The notes beneath the pieces are model-generated. The model worked only from the letters and a program-made list of their open reading frames with translations, did not search any database and was not told the DNA's origin. The position numbers and the translations under genes are program-made. Source: Melioribacteraceae bacterium (GTDB taxonomy: Bacteria; Bacteroidota; Ignavibacteria; Ignavibacteriales; Melioribacteraceae). Taken from it: 64,000 nt of DNA. Positions within the stretch are counted from its first letter, which is position 1, and each line of letters opens with the position of its first letter. Below are positions 30,956 to 40,129 of this stretch, in pieces. The stretch is from the NCBI GenBank assembly GCA_016927595.1, contig JAFGMI010000042.1:83901-147900 (forward strand). The letters run 5' to 3'.

Positions 30956-33040
30956 TTACTTAATTACTAAAAATTTTCCAATCTTTATATTATCCGATCG
31001 AAGATCTTTAACTGAAAACAAATACAGTCCCGTTGCAACAGCCTGGTCATTTTCCGTAACTAGATCCCAGGCATGTTCGCCGCCTGACATTTTCTGCGAA
31101 CCATCGGCATAAGTTTCAAACCAACGCACGTCTGATCCGTTGCTGAGCTGGTTGTGGTGTATTCGTTTTACTATATCGCCCGAAAGAGTATAAATTGTTA
31201 TCTCACATTCTTCGGGCAGATTATAAAAATAAATTTTCCTTAAACGTTCCGAACTTCCGTCCCAGTAAGCATTGCCGTAATAGGGATTCGGATATACCCC
31301 GACTTTAGATTCTTCATCATTAACGGCAGGAGTACCCGGAAGAATTCTTTGTGCAGATGCAAGCTTGGCTGATTCCAAACTTTCCAATTTGTTTTCAGGA
31401 TCACCGGTATCAAAAGCAGTCACGGAGTAAACATACTGCCATCCGTTCAGAAGATTATTTATTTCGAATTTATACTTATACTCAATATCATCATCAGCAA
31501 ATTTAACAGGCTGTTCAAGTTCAATAAAAGAGAAACCCGTATTGAACCCAAGATCATTATCCTTCCTGTCAAATTCTGCGATCAGTGTCATGGAAGCAAG
31601 AACGTCCTGGGCTTCAGACAAATCGAATCCTGCATTTGTACGATAAATACGATAACCCTCAAAATCCTTTTTAACGGAAATAGGGTCGATTGAATCTTCG
31701 GCACGGGCGTCCCAATAGACTGTAACTTTCTGCGATTCGGGTACAACTTTAACTATAGGTGTAAGGGGCGGACTCGGAAGAATATATCTTGTGATTGAGC
31801 CATCACCGTCCAAATCTTCCCCCGTATCGAGTACACCGTTCCCGTTTCTGTCCTCACCATGATAAGCTCTTAATGCCCAGCTTGCATTTCTATAAAGATT
31901 TTCCTTTTGTGCTTCGGTATCGCTTGCAGGATTTTCGAAACCTGCTTTTTTCGCGGCAACAATTGCAAATGTAATATTAATGGAATCACCCGGTGCAAGC
32001 GTTTCGAAATCACCTGCAGAAATAAGCATTGATCTGTTACTGGCACCTCTGAGAGATGAAGGGTTTACACCGGAATTATATTTATTATTGCCTCCGAAAT
32101 AGCCCTGGAGTTTTCTGTATCTGTCAACATCATTCTGAGGCATAAAGAAATTCGGGTCATCCGTGTTCCTGAACTGCCAGCTTGTAAATGCGACAGTATC
32201 GAATTCAGTATCCGAACCAAGATACTGAATACCAATATAACTGTCGGTAAAGCCGATATCGCCCGCAGCATCAAATTCGTAAGCAATAAAGAGAGAATCG
32301 TCGTACCCGTTGCCGCTTTTATTGAAAAACGCACCGCCGCTTCTGGGTGAAGTAACATTTGTATTACGGACGACAGTGTCCGTCCATAATCCTACGTAAA
32401 TGCTGTCGATATATTTATCCGAAACATTTTTAATCCAGTAGTTCATAATCACAAAATAATTTGCGAATGAAAAATTCCAGGCATATGTTTCCTGGTGAAC
32501 GCTAAGACCGAGCGGTTTATGATCGACGATCAGTTCACCGTTACTGAAAACAAGACTTGTATCGGAAAAGTCAATTACAAAATCCTGGTGAGATACCGCA
32601 TCGGGTTTAAAGAATCTTGATTCGGTAAGAGAAGATTTTTCCACAACTACATCAGCAGGTTTATTAGTAAATTCGAACCCGCCGCCTCTTGTAGATATCG
32701 AGGAAGCATCTACAGCTCCTGTTGTAACGAAAGGACCGGTTTTGTTACTTCCCGTTGCATCGGTGCTCAAAAACGCACCGATCCATAAACCACCGTCAAA
32801 AATATGTTCAATACCGCTTCCGAGCGGATATTCGCATGAAGGCTGGTCGGGCCATTTTGAGAAACCATGACCATAGGTACCAAAGTTCGTTACCGTTAAA
32901 CCGATATTTCCAACATTTGTAAATTTCGAGTCGTCGTCTTTGAGCAGTTTTCCTAGTCTGTATTCTTTATCATCTGAATCGAATGTAAAGGCAGCTATCA
33001 GAAATATTGTCAGTAATAATAGAAAGTTATAATGTCTCAT
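30956..33040 (-). CDS. Large secreted protein with FnIII-like segment and non-canonical C-terminal domain
   Basis: 694 aa; 'KVTVYWDARAEDSIDPISVKKDFEGYRIYRT', Ca loop 'DRNGNGVLDTGEDLDGDGS', C-terminus 'GLYLFSVKDLRSDNIKIGKFLVIK'. Confidence 0.75.
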   Translation of the reverse strand: MRHYNFLLLLTIFLIAAFTFDSDDKEYRLGKLLKDDDSKFTNVGNIGLTVTNFGTYGHGFSKWPDQPSCEYPLGSGIEHIFDGGLWIGAFLSTDATGSNKTGPFVTTGAVDASSISTRGGGFEFTNKPADVVVEKSSLTESRFFKPDAVSHQDFVIDFSDTSLVFSNGELIVDHKPLGLSVHQETYAWNFSFANYFVIMNYWIKNVSDKYIDSIYVGLWTDTVVRNTNVTSPRSGGAFFNKSGNGYDDSLFIAYEFDAAGDIGFTDSYIGIQYLGSDTEFDTVAFTSWQFRNTDDPNFFMPQNDVDRYRKLQGYFGGNNKYNSGVNPSSLRGASNRSMLISAGDFETLAPGDSINITFAIVAAKKAGFENPASDTEAQKENLYRNASWALRAYHGEDRNGNGVLDTGEDLDGDGSITRYILPSPPLTPIVKVVPESQKVTVYWDARAEDSIDPISVKKDFEGYRIYRTNAGFDLSEAQDVLASMTLIAEFDRKDNDLGFNTGFSFIELEQPVKFADDDIEYKYKFEINNLLNGWQYVYSVTAFDTGDPENKLESLESAKLASAQRILPGTPAVNDEESKVGVYPNPYYGNAYWDGSSERLRKIYFYNLPEECEITIYTLSGDIVKRIHHNQLSNGSDVRWFETYADGSQKMSGGEHAWDLVTENDQAVATGLYLFSVKDLRSDNIKIGKFLVIK

Positions 33041-33132
33041 TAAATTATCTAATTCCTAAAAACAGGGGTATAAAATAGACAACTGGGAACCGTATTTCAA
33101 TTAAAAAAAGCTTGTATTCAACGAGTAATTTA

Positions 33133-33165
33133 CATAAAAAAACCCGTCTTTAAACAAAGACGGGT
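33133..33165 (-). terminator. Rho-independent terminator of the 2-oxoacid:ferredoxin oxidoreductase operon
   Basis: Minus-strand ACCCGTCTTT-gttt-AAAGACGGGT followed by TTTTTTT. Confidence 0.85.
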
Positions 33166-33185
33166 CTTTAAATCATGAAGAATAA

Positions 33186-33740
33186 TTATGCAGATACTTC
33201 AACCTCACCAACTAATTCACTGCCCTTTTTTATTGCTTCTTCATTAAGAGGAATCAGGTTATGATAACGCTCGGGGAGAACCTGCTTTAACCCCTTGAGA
33301 ATATTATCCATTCCGATTATAGGTTTCTTCTTCAGGAATGCACCCAGCATAATCATATTGAGAATTTTTGTATTCTTCATCTTTGCTGCTTCCGAACTTG
33401 CAGCTATACCAATTATTTGTATATCATTCCTGGTAGGGGGATTTATAACATTAGTACTTTCATATATGATAAGACCTCCGGGTTTAACGGAGTTTTCAAA
33501 CTTATCGACAGACGGCTGATTGAGTGCAATAACCGTATCGAACCTGGAAATAATCGGCGAACTAATTTTAGAATCGCTTATAATTGTAATACAATTGGCG
33601 GTGCCGCCTCTCATTTCGGGGCCATAGGAAGGCATCCAGCTAACTTCCTTATTCTCCATCATACCTGCATAACAAAGTATCATTCCCATCGATAGAACAC
33701 CCTGTCCGCCAAAACCTGCAATTATAATTTCTTCTGTCAT
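33186..33740 (-). CDS. korC: 2-oxoacid:ferredoxin oxidoreductase gamma subunit
   Basis: 184 aa; 'EEIIIAGFGGQGVLSMGMILCYAGMMENKEVSWMPSYGPEMRGGTANCITIIS'. Confidence 0.92.
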   Translation of the reverse strand: MTEEIIIAGFGGQGVLSMGMILCYAGMMENKEVSWMPSYGPEMRGGTANCITIISDSKISSPIISRFDTVIALNQPSVDKFENSVKPGGLIIYESTNVINPPTRNDIQIIGIAASSEAAKMKNTKILNMIMLGAFLKKKPIIGMDNILKGLKQVLPERYHNLIPLNEEAIKKGSELVGEVEVSA

Positions 33741-33825
33741 AATTCAATTCTCCCCTGCCGCGAACAACCGGCAGTAATTTTAATTCGTATGAAAGAATCA
33801 TTCACAACAATACTGGAATAATTTT

Positions 33826-34644
33826 TTATTTACCGTCCGGTGTTTTCAAATCTCCTAACGGATAATACGGAAGCATATTATCCTCAAGCCATTTATTAGA
33901 TTCAACCGGTGTCATTTTCCAGTTTGAAGGACAATTGGATACAACTTCAATAAAACAAGTGCCCTTGTTCTGTTTCTGATATTCAAACGATTTTTGAATA
34001 GCCTTTTTCATTTTACGTACATTGGTCGGCTTGTGTACCGACTGACGCGTTACATAATATGTGCCCGGTAACTGAGCCACCAGGTCTGTCATCTTTAAAG
34101 GAGCTCCCATTGTAATTACATCTCTTCCGAATGGTGAAGTTGTGGATTTCATATCGGGAAGCGTAGTCGGAGCCATTTGACCGCCTGTCATACCGTATAT
34201 ACCGTTATTTATGAAGATGATCAGAATATTCTCACCCCTGTTGCAAGTATGAATTGTTTCTCCTGTTCCGATTGCAGCGAGGTCGCCGTCACCCTGATAT
34301 GAAAAGACCAATTTCTCAGGAAGTACACGTTTAATTCCGGTGGCTACTGCAGATGCTCTGCCATGAGCTGCTTCTGACATGTCAATATTCAGATAATTAT
34401 AAGCAAGTACCGAACAACCGACAGGTGCAACTCCGATAACATCGTTGAGAATTCCCATTTCTTCGATCACTTCAGCAAGCAGCCTATGTACAACACCATG
34501 CCCGCAACCCGGGCAGTAATGCATCGGAGTATCATATAATGCACTTTTCGGTGCTTCGTAAACAATGTTATCATTTATACAGATACTTTCTTCCTGAATC
34601 ATTTCCTCGTAGTGCTGATCGTCCAGCATTTTTTTCTCACTCAT
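33826..34644 (-). CDS. korB: 2-oxoacid:ferredoxin oxidoreductase beta subunit (TPP-binding)
   Basis: 272 aa; 'HYCPGCGHGVVHRLLAEVIEE..', 'AHGRASAVATGIKR..', 'YQGDGDLAAIGTGETIHTCNRGENILIIFINNGIYGMTGGQMAPTT'. Confidence 0.94.
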   Translation of the reverse strand: MSEKKMLDDQHYEEMIQEESICINDNIVYEAPKSALYDTPMHYCPGCGHGVVHRLLAEVIEEMGILNDVIGVAPVGCSVLAYNYLNIDMSEAAHGRASAVATGIKRVLPEKLVFSYQGDGDLAAIGTGETIHTCNRGENILIIFINNGIYGMTGGQMAPTTLPDMKSTTSPFGRDVITMGAPLKMTDLVAQLPGTYYVTRQSVHKPTNVRKMKKAIQKSFEYQKQNKGTCFIEVVSNCPSNWKMTPVESNKWLEDNMLPYYPLGDLKTPDGK

Positions 34645-35708
34645 ACAGCACCTCCAATAAATTTTTCTTCTAATTTATCCAGAATTTCCTCGGGTGACGG
34701 CACAATACCGCCCATTCTCCCGTGAAATCTGACGGGCACACTTCCCTCGAGAGCAAGACGTACATCCTCAATCATTTGTCCCGAATTCATCTCAACATCA
34801 AGTATTCCTTTTTTATTTGATGCAACTTCTTTCAATTGCTGGTAAGGGAACGGGAAAAGTGTTATCGGTCTGAACACGCCTACTTTAATGCCCTTCTCGC
34901 GGGCTAAGTCGGCTGATTTCTGACAGATACGTGCGACCAAACCGTATGCGACTATAATGTAATCCGCATCTTCACAATTAATTGCCTGGTATCTTATCTC
35001 GTTCTTTTCAATTTCTCTGTACTTCTTTTGCAGATGGTGATTCAGGACTTCCATTTCATCGGGTTTTAAATGAAGCGAGGTAATAACTCTTCCGTTACCG
35101 TTTTTACGACCAGTAGTTGCCCATTCCAGTTCTTTAAACTCTCTGGACATCTGCGGTTTGAGTTCTACCTTCTCCATCATTTGACCGAGTGCGCCGTCTG
35201 TAAGAATTAAAACAGGATTCCTGTACTTAAAAGCTAATTCGAATGAAAGTCCCACAAAATCAGCCATTTCCTGAACTGTAGAAGGAGCAAGTACAATTAA
35301 CCGATAATCTCCATGCCCGCCGCCTTTAACAGATTGGAAATAATCTCCCTGTGCAGGTTGAATTGTTCCGAGTCCCGGACCCCCTCTGTTAACGTTTACT
35401 AATAGGCAGGGAAGTTCGGCACATGCGATATAAGATATACCTTCCTGCATAAGACTTATTCCCGGGCTGGAAGACGAGGTCATAACTTTTTTGCCAGTCC
35501 CGGCAGCACCGTAGACCATATTGATCGAAGCTATTTCACTTTCAGCCTGCAATACAGTCATTCCTGTTCTATTATTAGCTTCACGGCTCAGGTATTCAAG
35601 AACTTCCGATTGCGGAGTAATAGGATAACCGAAATATGCGTCACAACCGGCTCTGATTGCGGCTTCTGCCAATGCTTCATTACCTTTCATTAATTTTAAT
35701 TCTTTCAT
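34641..35708 (-). CDS. korA: 2-oxoacid:ferredoxin oxidoreductase alpha subunit (KorA/VorB-like)
   Basis: 355 aa; 'LMKGNEALAEAAIRAGCDAYFGYPITPQSEVLEYLS', 'TSSSSPGISLMQEGISYIACAELPCLLVNVNRGGPGLGTIQPAQGDY'. Confidence 0.93.
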   Translation of the reverse strand: MKELKLMKGNEALAEAAIRAGCDAYFGYPITPQSEVLEYLSREANNRTGMTVLQAESEIASINMVYGAAGTGKKVMTSSSSPGISLMQEGISYIACAELPCLLVNVNRGGPGLGTIQPAQGDYFQSVKGGGHGDYRLIVLAPSTVQEMADFVGLSFELAFKYRNPVLILTDGALGQMMEKVELKPQMSREFKELEWATTGRKNGNGRVITSLHLKPDEMEVLNHHLQKKYREIEKNEIRYQAINCEDADYIIVAYGLVARICQKSADLAREKGIKVGVFRPITLFPFPYQQLKEVASNKKGILDVEMNSGQMIEDVRLALEGSVPVRFHGRMGGIVPSPEEILDKLEEKFIGGAV

Positions 35709-35992
35709 TCTTTCACCGTTACTGTTAAATCCCCAGTTACATTAGATATTTTAGCTACTTGCTGTTTGGCTTTACTCGTCTGTCTGTAAACAGTAATTAC
35801 AGCATCGGGACAAACAAGTGCGCAATTCGCACAACCTGTGCAATTATCCTCAACTTTTACTATATATAAATAACCTTTCTGGTTTACATGTTTGGATTTT
35901 TCCAGCGTACCCTGTGGGCAGGCTGCGATACATAGCTCGCATCCTTTACATTTTTCAATATCGATAACAATATCACCTTTCACTTTTGCCAT
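35705..35992 (-). CDS. korD: 4Fe-4S ferredoxin-type subunit of 2-oxoacid:ferredoxin oxidoreductase
   Basis: 95 aa with 'CKGCELCIAACPQGTLE' and 'CTGCANCALVCPDAVI'. Confidence 0.93.
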   Translation of the reverse strand: MAKVKGDIVIDIEKCKGCELCIAACPQGTLEKSKHVNQKGYLYIVKVEDNCTGCANCALVCPDAVITVYRQTSKAKQQVAKISNVTGDLTVTVKE

Positions 35993-36023
35993 ATTGTTCT
36001 CCGTAAATTCATTTAAAAATAAA

Positions 36024-36051
36024 AAAGGTTACTAAGCATTTAGTAACCTTT
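36024..36051 (-). terminator. Terminator-like hairpin in the leader of the kor operon (candidate attenuator)
   Basis: Minus-strand AAAGGTTACTAA-ATGC-TTAGTAACCTTT (perfect 12-bp stem) followed by TTTATTTTT, ending about 30 nt before the korD ATG. Confidence 0.65.
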
Positions 36052-36573
36052 CTTTGGAATAAACATTCCAATAATTAGAATATTTAGTATAGCACGAATA
36101 TATGATTTTAGATTAAATTGTCTTTTCATTCTGCTTCGTCCAAAGACGAAATTGTAACAAAAAACTATGCCAAAAAACTGATACTGTTTTTATTGATTTA
36201 AAGATACTAAAATCTTATAAAAGCACAAAAACCGTACATTTTAATTTTGATTTATAGGATAGCGACTCTTTTTTGCCACATCTGAGAAACAGAATAATGT
36301 TTTTGAGAAATAAATTGCAGTTTCATCTGACTATCAGAACGTCATGAAATAAATAGATAATGTTTTTTAAGTAAGATCCTAGACCGGAAATATTACTGAA
36401 TATTTATTCTACATTCCGATATTCCATCCCGAATAATAGTCGTTCGTCTATTTTTAAAACAATTCAACAAAAATACTTTATAGATTTATTTCCGAAATGT
36501 AAGCGATACCATCCTAATTAAATCTTGAGCGTACATAATTACAATAATTAGTTAATAATCAGGGAAATTAACT

Positions 36574-37143
36574 ATGATTACTATTGTATCAGGATTACGT
36601 TTCAGCGGTAAGGAGTTGATGATGAAGGCATTGAAAGCCTCCGGGATGAATGTAGTTCCGAATTATCTGCCGAGACAAAATACGGTAAACCACATACAAT
36701 TTTCAGAGTCCGAGAGTATGAGATTGTGTTTGAAAGATCCTCTCTGGCTTAAAAATGCTGATAACAGTTTAATAAAATTAATATCATTCCTGATACCACA
36801 GCTTCCGTTCGAGTATTCTTACAATGTAATTTTCATGGAAAATAAAAACAGATTTTTATTCGAACCGGATCCGGTATATAATTCTTTGCAGGATCGGCTA
36901 ACGCCGGAAGACGCAATAAAAAAAACTTTTCTCGACGAACACATTTCACGTGTGAAGGGATGGATGAGCAATCACTCAAATTTTCAATTCACGACAGTGA
37001 ACTATTTGTCACTTCTTGAGAGTCCATTTAAGGTGCTGAAATTTATAAGTACCGAATTCGGAATAGAATTAAATATGACTAAGGGCTGCAATGTGCTATA
37101 CGGAAATAACTTTAAAAGAAATAAGTATCTTCAGATTGGCTGA
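36574..37143 (+). CDS. Divergent sulfotransferase-like P-loop protein
   Basis: 189 aa; 'MITIVSGLRFSGKELMMKALKASGMNVV', 'YNVIFMENKNRFL', 'HISRVKGWMSNHSNFQFTTVNYLSLLESPFKVLKFISTEFGIEL' resemble bacterial sulfotransferase-family order and spacing. Confidence 0.6.
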   Translation: MITIVSGLRFSGKELMMKALKASGMNVVPNYLPRQNTVNHIQFSESESMRLCLKDPLWLKNADNSLIKLISFLIPQLPFEYSYNVIFMENKNRFLFEPDPVYNSLQDRLTPEDAIKKTFLDEHISRVKGWMSNHSNFQFTTVNYLSLLESPFKVLKFISTEFGIELNMTKGCNVLYGNNFKRNKYLQIG

Positions 37144-37274
37144 GAGTAATAATATATTAATAATTTCGCTATACTCGTCTGTTTGCTAATGGCAGATCCG
37201 GATTTCTCATTCTTTAATTTTTTATTTATCCCTTTTGACTATAGTACCAGATTAAAGAGTAAATAACTTACGTA

Positions 37275-38183
37275 TTACTTCCACATGTCTCTCGCCTGTT
37301 TGTCGGCGTGATACGAACTTCTTACCAACGGACCTGATTCAACGGCTTTAAATCCCATTTTAAGTCCTTCTTCTTTGTACATTTTGAATTCGTCGGGAGT
37401 TACATAGCGATGTACGGGAAGATGATTTTTCGTAGGCTGAAGATATTGCCCTATTGTCATTATATCGCAACCATGTTCCTTAAGCTCGCGCATTAGTTCT
37501 AAAACTTCCTCTGTTCTCTCGCCTATCCCAACCATAATTCCGCTTTTGGTTCTTAGTCCTCTATCTTTGAACCAGCGAATCAATTCAAGACTTCTATTGT
37601 ACTTCGCCTGGGGACGAACCGCATGGTAAAGCCTCTGCACCGTTTCCAGATTATGATTTAAAATGTGGGGTGGATGTTTCATGATTATCTCAAATGCATG
37701 CTCCTCACCTTTGAAATCCGGGATTAAAATTTCAACCGTGGTTTTGGGCATTCTTTCATTGATCAATCTTACGGTCTCGGCAAAGATGCCTGCTCCTCCA
37801 TCATTAAGTTCATCCCTGTTGACTGAAGTAATAACGACATGACGAAGTTCCAATTGTTCAACGGATTCGGCAACGCGGCGCGGTTCATCGAGGTCAAGTT
37901 CTGTAGGCAACCCTACTTTCACGTTGCAGAATCCGCAACTACGGGTACATGTATCACCCAGTATCATAAAGGTTGCTGTACGTGCATTCCAGCATTCGGC
38001 AATGTTAGGGCATCTGGCTTCTTCACATACAGTGTTAAGCTTTGCCTTGCGCATTAAAGAATGCACATCTTTATAGTTTTGTCCTGCAGGCAATTTAACT
38101 TTAAGCCAATCAGGTCTTTTACCCAAATCCACTCTTTCTTTTTCAACTGCCTCTTTAAAATCTCTTTGATGTTTATTTATCAT
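37275..38183 (-). CDS. lipA: Lipoyl synthase
   Basis: 302 aa; '[37 protein letters not shown]', '[43 protein letters not shown]', C-terminal 'VRSSYHAD'. Confidence 0.97.
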   Translation of the reverse strand: MINKHQRDFKEAVEKERVDLGKRPDWLKVKLPAGQNYKDVHSLMRKAKLNTVCEEARCPNIAECWNARTATFMILGDTCTRSCGFCNVKVGLPTELDLDEPRRVAESVEQLELRHVVITSVNRDELNDGGAGIFAETVRLINERMPKTTVEILIPDFKGEEHAFEIIMKHPPHILNHNLETVQRLYHAVRPQAKYNRSLELIRWFKDRGLRTKSGIMVGIGERTEEVLELMRELKEHGCDIMTIGQYLQPTKNHLPVHRYVTPDEFKMYKEEGLKMGFKAVESGPLVRSSYHADKQARDMWK

Positions 38184-38267
38184 GATTATCCTGTGTTAAA
38201 ATTTTATTCAGATTTCTGTAAATCTCATTCACATTATTTTGAATCATACATTTCTTATCACGTTTGT

Positions 38268-38500
38268 CCCGGTCTTAATATTCGTCTTTGCCTGATTCTT
38301 TGTCCTGATCCTGATCTCAATTCTTGTCCTTAACTAACTCTTTGTCCTGCTCTAAATCTTAATCTTGATCATAATCTTAATCTTCGCCTCTACCTAAATC
38401 ATAATCCTGTTCTTAATCATTATCCTTATCTCTGTCTCTATTCAATTTCTTTTGCAATGTTTATGATCAGGATCAGGATTTGATCAAGATTATAGGACTA
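38268..38500. repeat. Degenerate hexanucleotide (TCCTGA/TCTTAA-like) tract with internal inverted repeats
   Basis: Pyrimidine-rich run followed by its purine-rich complement; CCTGATCCTGATC (38304-38316) vs GATCAGGATCAGG (38465-38477), AATCTTGATCA (38361-38371) vs TGATCAAGATT (38481-38491). Confidence 0.75.
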
Positions 38501-38507
38501 AGATTGC

Positions 38508-40109
38508 CTAAATAATTGTTGCATCAAAGTTCTCCAGCGTATTTTTTACCGACCGCAGAAATAGTCCACCGAGCATACCATCAATCAGTCTGTGGTCATG
38601 ACTGAGCGACAAATACATCATAGGTTTTATGGCTATGGTGTCCTGTCCGTCAGCTTCAATTACAACGGGTTTTTTGGTAACGGCACCTACTCCAAGGACA
38701 CCCACTTCCGGCTGATTAATTATAGGTGTACCGAATAAGGATCCGAACACACCGAAATTTGTAATCGTAAAAGTCCCTTCCATAATATCATCCGGAAGAA
38801 GACCTTTGTTCCTTGATTTATCACTCAATTCCTTAATAGCCTTTGCAAGCCCTTTAATATTTTTTTCATCTGCATGCTTAATATTCGGTACAATCAAACC
38901 GTTAGGTTCAACGGCAACTGCTATCCCCAGATTAATAGATTTTTTCAGAACTATGTTGTCCCCGTCTATCGATGCGTTCAGGTAAGGATACTCCTTCAAA
39001 GCTTTAATGCATGCATACGATATAAACGGCATGTAAGTAAGTTTAATTCCCTCATCCTTCTGGAATGAAACTTTATTCTTCTGGATGTAATTGTGTACTC
39101 TGCTCATATCCACTTCCGTAACACCAGTAACATGCACCGATGTATCGCGGCTGTTAACCATGTGATACATTATACGTTGTCGTATTTTATCCATCGGGAT
39201 AATTTTAATACTCTCATCTTTACCAAAATGCGGCACACTTTTTTGCCTGGGCAATTCTTCTGAAATGGTACGTAATTCTACAGGGGTAGTTGAGCCTGAT
39301 TCACGATGCTTCAAATATTTGAGCACATCGTTTTTTGTCACTCTCCCATTGATTCCGGTGCCGGTTATTCGCGATAATTCTTCAAAACTGATTCCTTCCT
39401 TTTTAGCGATATTCATCACAAGAGGTGAAAAGAATTTCTTGCTATCATCCTCTAAAATGTTTTCAGGTATTATCTGGGACTGTTTTTGAGATTCCATTTT
39501 ATCTGCAGGTATCTCATCCTTCTTTGATTCTGTCTTAGCAGGTTTTACTATACCTCCGCTGGCAGATATCCTGGCAACAACCGTGTCAACCTCCACAGTA
39601 TCATTTTCATTGTACAGAATTTCAGCAACAGTACCCGCTGCCGGCGATGGTACTTCCGTGTCAACTTTATCTGTACTTATTTCGAATATAATCTCATCAC
39701 GTTCTACTTTGTCGCCAACTTTTTTATGCCATTTTATGATAGTCCCTTCCATTACAGATTCACCCATTTTAGGCATCGGGACATCGATCAGTTCTCCCCC
39801 TACCTGAGTTGTTGACGGAACTTCCTCTTCTAAAACCGGCTTCTGAATCACATCATCAGATGAAACCTGACCGTCTGTTTCTATAATGGCAACAACTGTA
39901 TCAACTTCAACGGTTTCGTTTTCATAAACCTTTATTTCCAGCAGCACTCCTGTTTCAGGGCTGGGGATTTCAGTATCAACTTTATCTGTACTGATCTCGA
40001 AGATTATCTCATCCTTTTGAACTTTATCACCTTTCTTCTTATGCCATTTGATAAGTGTACCTTCAGTAATACTTTCACCCATTCTAGGCATTTTCACTTC
40101 GACATTCAT
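38508..40109 (-). CDS. 2-oxoacid dehydrogenase E2 component (dihydrolipoamide acyltransferase) with two lipoyl domains
   Basis: 533 aa; two 'EIIFEISTDKVDTE[I/V]PSP' lipoyl motifs, E3-binding region 'FFSPLVMNIAKKEGISFEELSRITGTGINGRVTKNDVLKYL', catalytic 'SLSHDHRLIDGMLGG'. Confidence 0.96.
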   Translation of the reverse strand: MNVEVKMPRMGESITEGTLIKWHKKKGDKVQKDEIIFEISTDKVDTEIPSPETGVLLEIKVYENETVEVDTVVAIIETDGQVSSDDVIQKPVLEEEVPSTTQVGGELIDVPMPKMGESVMEGTIIKWHKKVGDKVERDEIIFEISTDKVDTEVPSPAAGTVAEILYNENDTVEVDTVVARISASGGIVKPAKTESKKDEIPADKMESQKQSQIIPENILEDDSKKFFSPLVMNIAKKEGISFEELSRITGTGINGRVTKNDVLKYLKHRESGSTTPVELRTISEELPRQKSVPHFGKDESIKIIPMDKIRQRIMYHMVNSRDTSVHVTGVTEVDMSRVHNYIQKNKVSFQKDEGIKLTYMPFISYACIKALKEYPYLNASIDGDNIVLKKSINLGIAVAVEPNGLIVPNIKHADEKNIKGLAKAIKELSDKSRNKGLLPDDIMEGTFTITNFGVFGSLFGTPIINQPEVGVLGVGAVTKKPVVIEADGQDTIAIKPMMYLSLSHDHRLIDGMLGGLFLRSVKNTLENFDATII

Positions 40110-40129
40110 CAGTCAAATCACTCCTTAAT

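Noticed and set aside
21148-33040. Interpretation as a classical Sus-type polysaccharide utilisation locus
   Set aside because: No SusD homolog and no glycoside hydrolase or polysaccharide lyase motifs seen; cargo is nuclease/OB-fold-like.
36060-36573. Possible tRNA, riboswitch or gene remnant in the kor/sulfotransferase-like intergenic region
   Set aside because: No cloverleaf, known riboswitch core or coherent ORF could be identified by eye; only short hairpins (e.g. TTCGTC-caaa-GACGAA at 36135-36150).
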